64,000 bases of DNA from Chlorophyllum brunneum (taxonomy: Eukaryota; Basidiomycota; Agaricomycetes; Agaricales; Agaricaceae): the NCBI GenBank assembly GCA_963576785.1, contig OY756148.1, forward strand, positions 1,116,001 through 1,180,000, in the 5' to 3' direction. Shown here in pieces: positions 47,540 through 61,350 of the stretch (positions are counted from its first letter, which is position 1; each line of letters starts with the position of its first letter). Made by a program: the position numbers and the translations under genes. The notes beneath the pieces are model-generated. The model had not been told where the DNA came from. It saw only the letters and a program-made list of their open reading frames with translations, and did not search any database.

Positions 47540-50500
47540 ATGGCCAGCACGGGCGGCGCGTCGTCGAGCAGCAATGGTAACTCAAGGTCGTCCAGGTTTT
47601 CAACACTGAAAATGTTCAAGTTCAACGCGAGGGACGGAAAGGAAAAGCCACCTCCACCGCCTCCAAAGGACCCATACTACCTCCAGAACAGATCAATGGC
47701 CTCCCTTTCCCCGGATTCCTTCTCCATTCCTCCCCAGTCCCCACTTTCACCACATTACCTCTCTCAGTATCCACACCGAAGGTCTCCAGCACCAAGCCAG
47801 TCGACTATGTCTCTTGTTTCATCCGCTACCTCTCAGCTCTCAGTTCCACCTACCGACCAGTCTGTTCCGAAGAAGAAAAAGAGCATCAATTTCCTCAAGT
47901 TTGGCAAGCGGTCAAAATCGAGTTCACGAGAGCCAGATGTTGATAAGATGGAAGGGGATACTGGTATTACCTGGCCGAGCAATTTTCAGGTGAATCCATT
48001 TCTTGTGATTCTGAACTTTGTAACTTAAGGCTGTTTGCAGCATAATATCCACGTAGACGATGCGTGCGTTGCTAGTTCTTGCTCGCGTATTACTTATCAC
48101 CTAATTTATCATTCTAGACTTTCAGGCTTACCACCTTCGTGGTCCAAGTCACTCGCGGATAGGGGATTTTCGGAAGAGGAAATCGCAACTATCAATGCTA
48201 GACGGGCCGTCAACTCGCGCGCGATTCAGCAGCTTTATAATGCACGCCCGGAGTCTCCAGCCTCTACGCCTTCAGTACAGTCTCATTCTCTACCCAGCGA
48301 CCGCAACACATCTCTTGCCAACCAACCAAACGCATCGCCTGTACTCACACATCCAACACCACGGAGCACTTCGCTCTCACGCAAATACTCCAATGCTTCC
48401 ATGCACGGCCGGTCACCAGCTTCCCCAGCTGTCAATGTACCCATACCCTCCTTGACTACCTCATCGTCATCTACATCGTTGCGCTCAGTGGGAACCGATA
48501 GCACCACCACCAGCAATAAACATACAGTAGGTTCAAGATCCAACACGACCTCATCATTACACGATCCCTCTCAGCCCATCGCAACTACGTCCTCTGACAG
48601 CCACCCGAGTTTTCAGAATGCTGGTTCCAACGTTCCTGTAATCGCCTCGGCGGTCACTGCTGTTGCACCCAGCACTCCACCTCGAAGATTACACTTAGCC
48701 AATCCCAACACACCCCCACCGGCGTATAGTGTTCCCGGGATTACGACTAACATCACTACGCAGAGTGATATCAAGTCGGGTTTGTTCAAGTCAATCATAC
48801 CAACTAATACGATTTCAGGATCTAACACAGCATCTGCGATGGCCCTGACACTATCATTACCGATACCACCATCAGCACATCGATCACAAGTGAGCGTGGA
48901 ATCTACTGTTTCGTCACAGGGAGGCAAATCAACAGGGAGCTCGTCGTCACAGTCTACCCCACAGCCTCAGCGGCATTGGGCGGAGGGTCTATCACGACCA
49001 CCCCGGCTATCATTGCATGCAACCAACGACAGTGACGATTGGGGTAAACTCATACTCTCTGCATCAACATTGTTGAGTACGGACGAGAAGGACAATTCAA
49101 AAGCACCGACATCACAAAAAGCTCCAGCTAAACGTTTTGGACCTCCAACACGACCAATACCACCCATAATTGTTCCCGACGATGAAGATGCTGGTGATGC
49201 CGATTCGGCTCAGGTACCTCCTTCGGGATGGGCAGAAGCATCATCAACGGCACGGTACGCGCCCACCAGCGCAGCTTCGTCGCCCCCTGCATCGGGTTCG
49301 TCCTGGCGGGAATTCAAGACTGAAATTGAGGACTTTGTGGAAAAGGATGACTTCAAAGAAGTGCCATTCTCGGCTGCACTCACCGAATCCTTCTCACCGA
49401 CTCTACCAGACAGTTTGTCGAGATCGAGGCAGAGGGACACCTTACGTGCTGGACCTGATGGCACTCTATTGATGCCACCCCAGGAGCGGTATGTGAAGCA
49501 AGATGGAAGGGGTGAAGATGAGGAGGACGATGATTTTCTCAGTGTAAGGAGGTCAAATCGGGACTCGAGCCGGAGCAGTTCCTCGACGATTAGCGCGAGT
49601 ACTGTGACGGGATATACCTACTCGTCACCCCAGATCATTCGGAATGCATCTGTCATCAGGAGGACGGGGGCATATGTCACCCAAGTGCCTGCTTCCCCTG
49701 GTGGACTGCACAAGGAACAACCACCTATATCCAAACAAGCCCCACCATCACCATCTGCCAAGCAGAAATCAGGACTACCCATGCAAGTGCTACCCGAGAC
49801 GGCTTCCCCAATCGAGAATCCACCACTGTCCCCTATGGGTGTCGCATTCCCAATCAACAGGGATTCTGGTTCCAGCGCAGGATCAACGAGACAATCTGGC
49901 GCCCCCCCATCGCCTATGAATTCACAGTTTGGGAGCGACGAGAGTGCGACGTCCGCTTCTACGACGTCGAGCAGCTCACAATCTCAGGACCATCCGACAC
50001 CTACGACTGATCCTGGTTCTGCAGGATTGGATCTTACGTCGTACTACACAAATACCACGTCACCTTCGAGGATTGCCTTCGATAAGCCAATTTCTTCACC
50101 GAGGGATACGTTTGGTAACACATCGGAATTGGCTGGAGTAGCGAAGCTGGATATTAGTGCGGGGGATTCGTTCGTGGATCTTGGGAGGGACGATGATGAG
50201 GATGAAGGTGAGGACCGGTTGCCTGAAGGAAGTGACGAGGAAGATGAAGAAGGTACCTGGGTTACGTTAAGGGGAAATGCGACTGTTGCCGCCGTCAACA
50301 TCGCCAATATACCAAAGCCTACAATTGTCGTCAGTGACGAACCCCCACCTCTCACACCAGAGCCGCCGGCCGCCGCTGTGCTTATATCAGGAGGGTCGTC
50401 CAGCGTCCCACCGACACCTCTGACACCTGCACAGCGCTACCCGGGTTGGCTTTCAGGTGTTGTGCAACCATTGTCCCCGTTCATTGATGAAGCTATTGAA

Positions 50501-51701
50501 CCTCGAGATCACTATGTTGACCTGCAAGAAATTGCAGAAGGCGAATCTGGATCAGTATTTGCGGCTCGACTCGTGCCTACCAACGCCGACAAGTTACGTC
50601 TACCAAAGGACGTCCAGACACGTGATGCTGCAGAGCTCGAGGAGGGTGAAACGGTGCTTGTGGCCATCAAGATTGTCGCGATTGCACCACCGTCGTCAGA
50701 GCGACAGAAAACGTCTGAGGCCCAGAAGCTAGTGGACCTGGAAAGGGAGTTGGCACTGATGAGGGGCTTGTGGCATGAGAATATACTTGGATTAGATGCG
50801 TTATATGTTGACTTGACAGAGGATACGCTCTGGGTTCGTATGGAACTTATGGAGAGGAGCTTGGCGGATATTGTAGGTCTGGTTGCGGATGGACTCATGT
50901 TGCAAGATCGAATGATTGCGAGGTTTGCCAGTGATGTGAGTGTCGCTTATTTTCGTTCTTCTTTTGTCTCTGATACCTTTTTTTTTGCTCTCGGGTTATT
51001 GACATTACATCTAGGTGCTGCTTGCACTCGAATACCTACAGGAGAACCGCATTGCACACCGGGATGTCCGGTCGGACAATCTACTGTTGAATAGTCACGG
51101 GATTGTGAAGCTGAGTGAGTATCACCCCCTTACCCATTCCACTGATTAACATGACCGTGTTATAGCCGACTTTTCCAGCGCTATTAGGTTGCCCGAAGAA
51201 TCATCCTTAAGATCAGATCCAGCAGGTGTGATCTTCTGGCAGGCTCCAGAAATGCGACAGTACGTTCTCTGGTTTAGCTCACTGTGGCTACTGGTTTGAC
51301 TCTACATACGAAGGGCCGACTATGATGCACTCAAGGTAGACGTCTGGTCCCTTGGTGCCACCATGTGGGAGATGGCCGAGACCGAACCGCCATTCTCGGA
51401 CACGAAACAGGTACAAAATCGATGGCCAACACTGACGCGACCTGAATTGTGGTCGCCTGCGTTCCATTCTTTCTTATGTGCATGTTCGGATTCGGCTGCT
51501 GTGAGAAAGAGCCCAACTGAGTTGCTTGACGTGAGTTTTCACTTGTCCTTGAAGAAGGAACTGTTTATTAATTACTGGTTCATGGCGTCTTTTCTCCAGG
51601 ATCCGTTTGTCAGCAACGCATGTGGGCGAGGGGTGATTGTACACCTGCTATCGCAATGCATGAATATTGAGCGAATGCTTCAGGGTGATAACGACTCGTG
51701 A
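47540..51701 (+). CDS. PAK/STE20-family protein kinase with divergent catalytic motifs
   Basis: The start MASTGGASSSSNGNSRSS (ctccATGG) leads to a p21-binding (CRIB/PBD) region. It reads ITWPSNFQHNIHVDDALSGL across a 23-base exon, so a Cdc42/Rac-type GTPase is the likely partner. About 800 residues of Ser/Thr/Pro-rich linker follow. The kinase domain starts near 50510: glycine loop GESGSVFAAR, lysine in VAIKIV, an alphaC Glu, catalytic loop HRDVRSDN (51057-51080), DFS instead of DFG (51168-51176), WQAPEMR, and DVWSLGATMWEMAETEPPF. It ends at TGA 51699-51701. HRD Asp, Asn and the APE Glu are kept, but Lys of HRDxK is Arg and Gly of DFG is Ser. It may be a low-activity kinase or a pseudokinase. 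Several introns lie in the kinase part. Confidence 0.88.
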
Positions 51702-51999
51702 AAGGATATTCACCACGCTTAAATCGTGGACAATTGCTGAGCAGATGGGACCCATTCACGCATGGCTTTCCTGTTTGTATACCCCTGCGCACATTGTTTC
51801 GCCCCAACCGGTTTCTTCTCGTGTTTGCTTTGATTTATCTTTATACCGGGTTTTTGTGTGGTTTGATATAATCAATATCTAATTGCTTTTCCCTCTTCCT
51901 CGTATTGCGACATGAACGAATTTGTTCTTTGTATACCGATTTCTCTTCTCCTGGGGCTACTGTTGCGACTGTTATATACTGCTTACACGATCACAAGAT

Positions 52000-54900
52000 T
52001 CACAACCCATCTATCTTTCCTGCAACACTTTCTACTGCATCCTTTAATTTGAAAGACTCTTTAACGACTGTGTCGTTTTCATCTTCGCCACATTCTGCTA
52101 TGAATGTGGCTGTCTCGGAGACGAAGCCTACCAAGGGAAATATGAGTGCTGTCCCATTTGTGATACAACAGATAGCATACCAAGGAGCTTGCCGCCATGC
52201 GAGCGCCAAAGTGATCCTGAACAAACGAGAGCAAATTGGCGAACCTTGGCGTTTTCAGAACGCGTATGCATAAGAAGATCGAGATTGATGTTCTTGAGTA
52301 TTGCGTCGTCAGACACATCTTCCACTAAGGCATCAAGGCATTGCTGGAGGAGTGTTCTGGTATCAAGTTCGACAGGGAACCTTGTACAGATGGGCACTTG
52401 TTGGATAAGTGGAGAAAAAATCTGCCTGAGTTTGTCGTCTCTCCAAAAGCCTATTAAATGTCATTATTGAGATCTTGTGGTGGCAGATAGGGGCGGTCAA
52501 CATACCTCCGTCATCATAGGTAAAGGACTTTGTGAGTGTATTAATCAAGGAGACCCAGAGAGCAGATAATTCTTCGCCCGCCAAATCTGCAAAAGACTTA
52601 AGATGTGTATCGAAAGTTTGCACCAGGTACGAGGTATATGGAACCATGAGGGCCTAATGATGCTGATTCAGCTCCGCCAATAGAGTATGTATGTGGTCAA
52701 ATACGAACCTTGAAGAAATCAAGGAGGCTAGAGTAAGTGTGAAAGAATATAATCTTCCTCGCAGCGTCGGCTGGTGAAAATACATTAGAATGACTGCTGG
52801 GTCCGGGGTATTATTTACACACTGGTCTCATTGACGAATGCCCAATCATATAGATGGCGGAAGATAGGTCTGAACGTCGACTCATTTAATTTAACCACGA
52901 ATTCTCTGAATGCTGAGATGACTTGGCTCTCTGCCTGTCAGGACACGCGTCATCAGCTCCCCGCAGTCCCGGTCGTCATATCGGCGATACTTACCTTATT
53001 CCCCTCCAGGTCTGACACCTTGACGATGTCTAGCGCTTCAAGGAAAATCCTAGATAAACCACGAATCTGCTCGAGCACAAAAGCTCGAGGGGCATGACGG
53101 AGGGTTCGAGCGAGGACATCTGAGTACGCAGCGACGCAGTCCTGCCTTCCAGTCAGTATGACAAAAAATATGGATAAAGAGTCAATCACCAGATTCTGCC
53201 TCGACGAAGCTGTCACCCATAAATCCATGAGGTTTGGTAAGAGCACCTTTGAGGGTACTTTTTTTGTAATCGTTTTCATTAAAAGAGACATAGGGACCCT
53301 AGGTGAGCCTGAAGTCGCTTTGCAGTGTTCCATATACAAGTTCACTATCTGTGCGAGGGCGTCCGCGCCCCAAAAAGCGGGGATAGATGTGAGTAGACCG
53401 TGTAGGACGGCGGTGGTCTTCTCAAGTAGGACTGTTGGGGGTCGTCAATGTGGATAATTGCCGAGAAATGGGCTGGTTCCATACCGTCGTCCGCATCTTT
53501 TAAAAGGATGGTGCTCTTAGTAACGATGCCCTTAAAAAAGGGAATAAGCCGAGGTCCTAACTTCGTCCTGGATTATAGAAACATCAGAGGTGGCCGTACT
53601 CAAAAACCGCTCTACGTACGATAGGGGTGTGAGTGTCTCCAATGCATGTACCACAAGGCCAGGTACGTCTAGTGTGGCTAGCAATGATGGCAAAGCAGAC
53701 GTTAATGCACCCTCTTCCTTCGACGTTAAGGTCAGTGCAATGGATTTCAGGGCCTTCAAGCAATGCGTGCGTAAAGTAAAGTCCTCCTGAGCCAGTAGTT
53801 TGACAATGGATTTCACGATATTATTAATGGACGTCGTAATTCCCTGGCGAACGTGCTCGGAAATTTTGGGAATCTGCTCGCTTGAGAGCTCCAAAGCACC
53901 AACATGGATCTACGAAAAAGTGGGTAAGCCTTCAGAAGGCAGGAGACGTGACATACGATCGTGCTATCTGAAACCAGCATGGACTCGACCGCCTCTACGA
54001 AATCTTTCGCTGGCATTGCATTGAGAACTTTTCCGAGCGTGTTTTGAGCAACGAGAGAAGGACCACCAAGTTTAACTCCAGGAGCAGCATCAGTAGTTGC
54101 TAAACCAATGAGACCAGTGACTAGAGAGCCGAGGATCTGTTTTCCAGCCTGGTCCAAGTTGACCAAGGACCTCGCTTGTATTGCTTGGCCGATTAATGCG
54201 ACAAGCGTTTGCGCTCGTTTCGCATATGTCGTGGCAAGAATAGCCAAATCCCCGTCCCTAAATCCTAGTCAGCCATCCTATCAAGTTGAGGGGGAGAAAG
54301 GAAGGATGTGCACGTACATAGCGTGGTTCAGAAATGTGGACACCTTGTTCACAGGGTTCTGCATACAGATGACTAGCCGTTGAGTCTCCTTCAGAATCTC
54401 TAAAAGTGTGAAAACTTGAATCGTAGGGGTAACATGGTGTAATAGCGCTATTGGAAGAGCTAGTGTGGCCGATATCTCTTCCTGGTTCTGTCTAACGACG
54501 CGATTGGACGATTTCTCTGCAAGTAACATACAAACAGGTGCCAAGAAATGGTCCACTCCCAAAACATCGACGAGATGGACGAAGAAACTAATGCAGACAC
54601 ATCAGCCACTGTTCCGGGGAAGTAGATAGCGAGCATACTTGGTCCTCCGATGGCGAGGAATGTGGTTGGTGGCATCGGTAAATACACGTAGGAAATCTCG
54701 TGAAGCGATATATAGGTCCAAAGAGCCAGCATTGGCGTTTCTGAGCGATGATGCCATGACAGGCACAATGCCGTCGATCGTCTAGAAAAAGCAAATTTTC
54801 AATGAATATCAGCGAAAATGATCAAGATTCTGCCTACCTTCTGGACGACGCGGAAACTATACGTATCATCACGATGGAAGACATTGGATCCCATGAAGGT

Positions 54901-57900
54901 GAAGACAGGCATGACATTGTGTAACACAGATTCTGGTGCTAGGCGAGCCAGGTTCGCCATCAACAACAAGGCCTGATGGAAGGTCTGGGGGTTTCCAACG
55001 ACTGCATCCTTGTCAGCAGAGATTACGGGCAGGGAGCAAGAAGCTTACCCCGAATGACCTCCACCAAAACATCTAATCGAATCACGCTGGGTGTTATGTT
55101 TGGACTCTCCTATCAACCTTGTTAAGTAGCGGACAACATTACCCCCAGTTTCAAACGCACAGGAATATGAGATGCCGCGTTTTCAATGGCAGACATGAGC
55201 ATTTGCTCAACATAATTGACATCAGCTGGGGACGCGGATGAAGTTTGGATGAGTTTACTGAGAGTCTCTAGTAGAGCAGAAACAAGGTCTAAGGACCCTG
55301 GCAAAGTTTTCGTTCCCAAGGTTTCTGCTAGCAGACTCAGCTCGGGCATGGTGTTATTACCTTCCGTCGGCCTGAAAGTAGTTGGACAATAATTAATATT
55401 ATTTGTATGGTGGGGGAAGTGGAGGACTCACTCGACAGTCTTCACACGCTTCGCCGCTCTTGGGGTATTGCCCTGGGATACAGGTGCGTAGGTACTCAAC
55501 AATTCAATCATGAGCGGAACGTCTTGAATGACGGTCGACAATAGCTTCTTGCCGTATGCCTGCTATATGAAGCTCACAATCAGTACAGGTGTGATCTAGG
55601 AACACTTGGCAGTACTCACCGCATCAGATTCACGCGCAGCAGCACCTATGACCGTTCTACAGACGGTCACTTGTCTATCATACGTCAACTTGGCAAAGAT
55701 TTCCGTCTCCAATATCCTGAGAAGAATTTCCCTGGGTGCGGGGTCCGAAGTGGGTGAAAGATACAGTTCAAGCACCTGTAGATAAACACTCCACAGGGTT
55801 TCTTCCGCGTCATTTAATAACGCAGTAGAAGAGGCATCGATACAAGATATCAACAGGCCTGTCAATGCAACATCGCCTCCTTGTTTCTGTAGAGTCTCGA
55901 TCGACGGAAGCAAGCTGATGGATTTGGCGTTTGATGATACGAGGCTGAGCGACTGAAGGATCTCAATCTTGATGTTCTCAACATCGAGTGCATTGACGTG
56001 TGAGAGGAGATAGTACACGATGCTGTTCTTATACCTGACGGAACTCTCAGCATAACTACCTAAGATAAGTTGACAGAAGCACTCACTCGACGTCCTTCTT
56101 TCTATCACCTTTGACAAGTCTCAGGTGTTCGGCATGGGCGATAGGTAGATAGGTATGATCCTGTATCAAATGCTGCCGATGGGAGACCAGGTGTGCCAGA
56201 TAGCGCTTCAAATCGTCTTGGTCCAAGTACTGCAGAGTATCTAGTGAATGAATTCCATTAGCACATACAATTGAGCGAAGAGATGAAGGCACCTTTAACA
56301 TCCCCATACACCACATCAAATTTATACACGCTCCTCAACTTACTCTCACTGACCAACCTAATCCTATTCAAACATTCTACAGCAGCCTTTCTCACGTCAC
56401 CGGAACGATTCTGCAACCCGACGAGTAAAGCTGGCAAGATTGTCTGGAAATCGACGCCGTCATCCTCAAGCACGTGTGCTTCAAGGAATGCTGCTGCGTG
56501 CCGGAGCGCCACCTCTTGTAATGAGTTTAATGAGTTGTTATCATCCGAGGTTGAGGATGTCCAAACACCAGCAAGGAAGACGAGAGCATCCGTTTTAAGG
56601 TTAAGGAAGAAGACACGGAGAAGGCATGATGTAAGGACGGGAACAGTAGAGGAACGATTCGCGAGGGTGTAGATCGTGCGCATAAGAGCAACGTAATTTG
56701 ACTCTCGGGTGTCATTTGTCGAGCTCTGTTACCAACGTCAGGTACGTAATATCCCAGGTGCATTTGAAGAAACGTACGGAGGTCTGGTCAGATAACCAAT
56801 TCACGACCAAACCTTCGGGCGAAGGGATGGCACAAATCGTTGCAACGAGAGATATCTGAAGCCAGGATAAAGTGCTTTGTTTGGTGGGCTTGAGAACCAC
56901 GTTTTTTTCGGGGATAGTCTAATAATCCACGTAAGTCCCCTGCATCTGCATATATATGAAAGAAAGAACCCACATCGAGGAACTGATCATGCTCAGCGGG
57001 CAAATCTTCAATGCCACCAATCTCTCCCAGCCTCATACGCTCTAAAACCTTCATCGCGACATTTACCTGGTGCTCTCCTGAAAGCTTGTTGAGCAAAGCT
57101 TTTGCGACAAGGTATCCTAGGGTACGGGTATGCGGATTCGTTGACCCAATCCTTAACAGCAACACGGGAAGGAGCTCAAGTAACTGATTCGACATGAGGA
57201 TGTTTTCTAACATCATCGTCAGTGTCCGGGGAAGGGAAGAAGGCATACATAGTGGTACACTCACGAGCAATCTTTGCACTAAGGGCAGCGTTGAGACTCC
57301 TCATCCTCTCTACCGCATCTTCGCTCACTTTTGCTCTCTCAAATTTTACGACATTCGCACACCCTTTCAATATCTCGAATTCCCTTCCAGTTTCATTTCC
57401 CATATTTTCGGATATATTATCCCATACTGTTTCCGCGGTATGTTGCCTCGGCTTTGAGAATACCAAGAACGGGAACAAAATCTCCGATACTACTTCCTCC
57501 TTGTGCTTAGATTCAAGGATAGGGTAAAAGTGTTTGAGAACAAATGAAAGGTGGAGGCGGAGAAGACTCCGCTTAGGCTTTGATCCGAGAGAAGTGGAGA
57601 GTGTTTGGATATAGGTCGATGCTTCAGCTGCGAAGAGGGGAGCAATGGTATCCGGCATTCCGTAAAGGGCCTCGAGGACTAGTTGTTCGGAATCGTTGAC
57701 GCGAGAAATGAGTGCGGAGGTTATAGATTGCTGAAAGCTATATGTGGGTGGACGTCGTGGACTTCACACTTGGAATCACTCACCTTGTCTCCCTCTGCAA
57801 GGGAAGGATTTGAAAGAGAAGAAAGCAGCGCCCCGATAGCAATCACCCGAACGTTAGAATCTGCACTAGTTGATGCTAAAACCATATCCGCCTTATCCTT

Positions 57901-59560
57901 ACTCTGAGATCCTTTGGTAGGAACCTTAAAAAAAAATCCCATCAGTCTCAAACCCTCAGATATCCTCTATAATACACACCAATGAAAGGGACAAAATCAG
58001 CTGATCGATGGCCTGCTTCAGATCCTCATCCTCCTTTTGCTCAGCCCTAGTCATACGTTGGAAAACGTCTGGGTGCCGCTGTTGAATAACAGGAAGTAGC
58101 GAACGAGTAACGGAGGCTCTCTCAGGAGCTTCCTGAGATAGGGTTTCCTTGATAAGCAGACTCGATACCCGTTCAATGACAGAGAGAGGGATTGCGGGCG
58201 TCGAGATAATGGATTCCAACAGTAAGGCGGCACGGTGATCAGACAGCCTTTGTTCAAAAGATGAGTAATTCCCTTCATCCGGGAACCAAAAACATACTTT
58301 GAAACCAAAGCCAAAACAAGCGGTCGAAGCAGCTTCTCCGAACCAACCCAGCCAGTCGCAACTCGCAATTCCTCTTTGATGTTTCTGATATGAAAATGAG
58401 GACTAGAAGGCAGACAACACCATTAAACTCACGGCAGTGTTAGAATAGACTTAACGATTGAACTTGAAAGTGTCTCCAGCTCGGTCTGAGGTTCACAGAC
58501 GGCAATAGCAGCACTGATGAACTGCCTCGTGGCGACGTTCTCGGCGCAAGCAGCCATCGAACCAATAATGACTTTCAGTGCTGATGCAGAGATCTCACAT
58601 TTATGGGCCAATGCGGAGAGAAGTATAAAACTACCGAGCTGAAGCGAATGAGAGTTACTGTGTGTGAATAAATGAAGACGACCAGGACCACGCACGATAG
58701 AATCTCGAGAAGCATTATGTCGTTTTTCCAGTGGTTCAAGTACTGCGGGTAAGATATACGCCATGGTTCCTTCATTCAGCAACTTGTTCCTCGAAATGAA
58801 TTCGTGCATGGTTGCGGCATTGAAGGCCAAAAGAACACGATGTGACCGGTTTTCCTTCAAAGCAGAAGGAAGTAAAGAAGCGACAAATCTTGCAACATCG
58901 GTATTACGGAGCATTTCTGTGACAAGAGAGACTCGAGGTACATTTTGTGCAGCAGACTTGAACGGTAGAAGGAAACTCCAGGTCGAACTAGGCCTAAAGC
59001 ACAATCAGCCCTGGACCAGCAGTTGGCGATGATTGAGTTTTACTCGATATGGAGGATAGTGACCAGCTTTGCAAAATGGGCCGTGTCGTGGTAAGGAAGA
59101 AATAGAGCCAACAAAGGCTCAACGTTAAACTCATTGACCCTGGTTTCATTGAGGTCATGCCGCAAGAGTCGAAGGAATAGACCACTCACCTGAATCTCCT
59201 CACAAGCCATTCTATGACACTCGCAGTCGGTGGCTCTAGCAACCAAGGTCCCAAATAACCCAGGAACTCTCCAATCGCGTCACTCAGCCTCTCATTCTCC
59301 TCCTTCCCTAACAGCGTTCTATCCAAAGCCCTCGCTCTATCGGAAAACAACTCCAGTTCGAACCGCTTTAAACGTTGATCAATCGAACAGAGCTTCAAGA
59401 AGGAATTCGTCACAAGCGCAAAGATAGAGTCCAAGTCGTGTTGTTCCGCATCCCGGCCAGTGAAGAGGTATGATTCTGGAGGTTTACGCTTTGAACGATC
59501 GGCGAGAAGGGCGACATTGAGGGACGCAGACTGCGCCAACTGAGCTGCAAGACTGGACAT
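52000..59560 (-). CDS. UTP10: U3 snoRNP component Utp10 (HEATR1 family)
   Basis: Very large HEAT-repeat protein of the t-UTP complex, which couples Pol I transcription to early 18S pre-rRNA processing in the nucleolus. The N-terminus MSSLAAQLAQSASLNVALLA, then CSIDQRLKRFELELFSDRA and PTASVIEWLVRRFR, is the diagnostic Utp10 front. Helical repeats fill the rest in more than twenty short exons. Near the 3' end, LMVPYTSYLVQTFDTHLKSF corresponds to the BP28CT domain. The last exon is reached through an intron at about 52183-52133 and gives FVSETATFIAECGEDENDTV, ending at the stop 52000-52002. About 2000 residues in total, as expected. Individual internal exon borders were not all fixed. Convergent with the kinase gene (298 bases apart). 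Confidence 0.92.
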
Positions 59561-60132
59561 TGTGATCTGTCGTGGGCAGCTTTACGACTGGAAAATCCAA
59601 TCCTTTGTGCAAGATCATCCTTGCCGAGTCGAAAAAGCAGATTCAAAATTTGTATCACGTGACATTCGGTACGATATCCCCGAGTGTACCAAATTTGATA
59701 AATATCAGAAGTGCGTTTATGCGCCAAATCCTGGCAAGGTTCCATTGTCACCCTACGACGAACCCTTTTTCGCGAGGAATGGGAGAGGTTCTCTGTGGAG
59801 GCGGATGTTCATATCGCTCACCGATGATATATGGTGTCAGTGCTTACTGCCCACATTTCAGAAGAGAGGTGTCAACTGTATAGCAAGGGGATACACATAC
59901 CAACGCGCAAGAAGACTGGAGATGGTGGTATGTGTATATATACGTAAAGGGTTACAGTGTCGGGTGGTAAACTTGGTCAAGGATGAGTTGACACCACGTC
60001 AGGAATCTATCTTGAATGTTCGGATCGAGGAAGTCATACTATCGTGATCCGAGAATCACCAACGCGTGACATCTTTGAAATAGCTTTGTAGGGGAAAAAG
60101 TACAATATGAAATAAATTAACCACGAAAACCT
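59561..60132. other. Intergenic between UTP10 start and BAG gene end, 572 bases
   Basis: Holds the UTP10 promoter and the 3' flank of the BAG gene. A 161-codon forward open frame (59562-60047) begins with GTG and has no early ATG, so it is not taken as a gene. Confidence 0.5.
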
Positions 60133-61122
60133 TCATGCCTGTCGCCCCCTGATGTGTTTCAACCAACTCTCTCGCGAATATCTATCCACACGCGCCTGCT
60201 CCTCCTCGATACGCTTTACGACAGATCTCCTCCTTGCCCTCACGTCTGGGTCACCCCAACTCTCAACGCCGTCAAGTTTAACAAGAAGCTTATCTAACGA
60301 TTCGGTGTACGCAAGGAGGTTGTAGTTGGTCGTGTTGTATGCGAGCTTCGGAACACTAGAAGCTGAATCGGTGTCTATCAAGTCGTCCTCTGACGGGGCT
60401 GCGGCAACGTCAATGACATTGGTGGATGTGACTGGAGAAGACGGTTTTTGAAAGGATATGGTGGAAGGGAATGTGAATGCGTTATGGAGGGCATCAAAGT
60501 GAGATGAGATATTTTTGATGGCCTGAACAGATTGGCGGATGCGGAAGTGGCGCTGCAGCTTGGAGGCAGCTTCCTCATGATTTTCGTCGTACTTTGGTGG
60601 AGAAGGAGATGGTTGCTTGGGGGATGAGGGTTTGTCTGGTGTCGGAAAGGGGATGCGTCCACCAGCTGGGGTGGGAAGAGGAGAACCACGCTGAGCAGAC
60701 TGCTGCGGCTGCTGAGACTGATCAGAACGGGACTGGCTGTGGGGTGAGGAGTAAATTACCTGACGCCGTCTCTCCCTCTCTTCTCCTATTCTTTTTCTTA
60801 TTTCCTCATCTTCGTTCTGCCGCCTATCTAGCTCCCGCTGCCATCGCTGCTCTTCCTGTACTCGCTTCTGTGCCTCCTCTTCCCTCTGTTGACGTTCCCG
60901 CTCTATTAATGCCTGATTGCGGTGTGCATTTAGGTATGCACTTTCATGAGGACTGAGGTGGTTGTATCCATATACATCGTCGTCGTATTCATCCGGTAAC
61001 CACTGGGCTCTTCTGGCGCGCTGAGCAGCAAGTGCACGCGCTCTATCCAAGTCTGGGGGGTTGTATGGAGAGAACCCCTGGTAAGGATTGTAGCTGCGGT
61101 AGAATGGTGATGCTCCGAACAT
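60133..61122 (-). CDS. BAG-domain Hsp70 co-chaperone with IQ-like motif
   Basis: Single exon, 329 residues. The start MFGASPFYRSYNPYQGFSPY is Tyr/Pro-rich, followed by a long Glu/Arg/Gln coiled coil (about residues 80-150), a Ser/Pro-rich spacer, an IQ-like segment (EEAASKLQRHFRIRQSVQAI) and a C-terminal BAG domain (LAYTESLDKLLVKLDGVESW, then RRSVVKRIEEEQARVDRYS). BAG domains bind the Hsp70 ATPase domain and promote nucleotide exchange. The Met at 61122 is preferred over one 81 bases upstream because the upstream part is low-complexity and lies where the divergent promoter should be. The calmodulin-binding suggestion from the IQ-like motif is inference. Confidence 0.85.
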   Translation of the reverse strand: MFGASPFYRSYNPYQGFSPYNPPDLDRARALAAQRARRAQWLPDEYDDDVYGYNHLSPHESAYLNAHRNQALIERERQQREEEAQKRVQEEQRWQRELDRRQNEDEEIRKRIGEERERRRQVIYSSPHSQSRSDQSQQPQQSAQRGSPLPTPAGGRIPFPTPDKPSSPKQPSPSPPKYDENHEEAASKLQRHFRIRQSVQAIKNISSHFDALHNAFTFPSTISFQKPSSPVTSTNVIDVAAAPSEDDLIDTDSASSVPKLAYNTTNYNLLAYTESLDKLLVKLDGVESWGDPDVRARRRSVVKRIEEEQARVDRYSRESWLKHIRGRQA

Positions 61123-61350
61123 GGTGTGTTGAAAATGCGAATTGCATAACGAATTTAAATAGCGAGAGGCAAGACGGGGTGGAGAATCTGCGAGAACATT
61201 CACGGAGCGCCCAGAGCGGATGTCCGAAAGAGGAAGGTGTTATATTGCATCACATTCCCACGGTGGGTTCCTAGGTGATCGGAGATTGGTGTGCCTCAAA
61301 AACATACAGTGCGTTGCTCTCTCACCCCGTGTCGCTCTCGTCCTGCCCCC
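61123..61350. promoter_or_regulatory. Divergent promoter of the BAG gene and its neighbour
   Basis: 228 bases between divergent ATGs. No TATA box was recognised. A pyrimidine-rich leader (ctcgtcctgccccc) precedes the right-hand start. Confidence 0.45.

Noticed and set aside
59562..60047. 161-codon open frame divergent from UTP10
   Set aside because: Begins with GTG, has no ATG near its start, no family motifs, and two other frames are also partly open; most likely promoter DNA.
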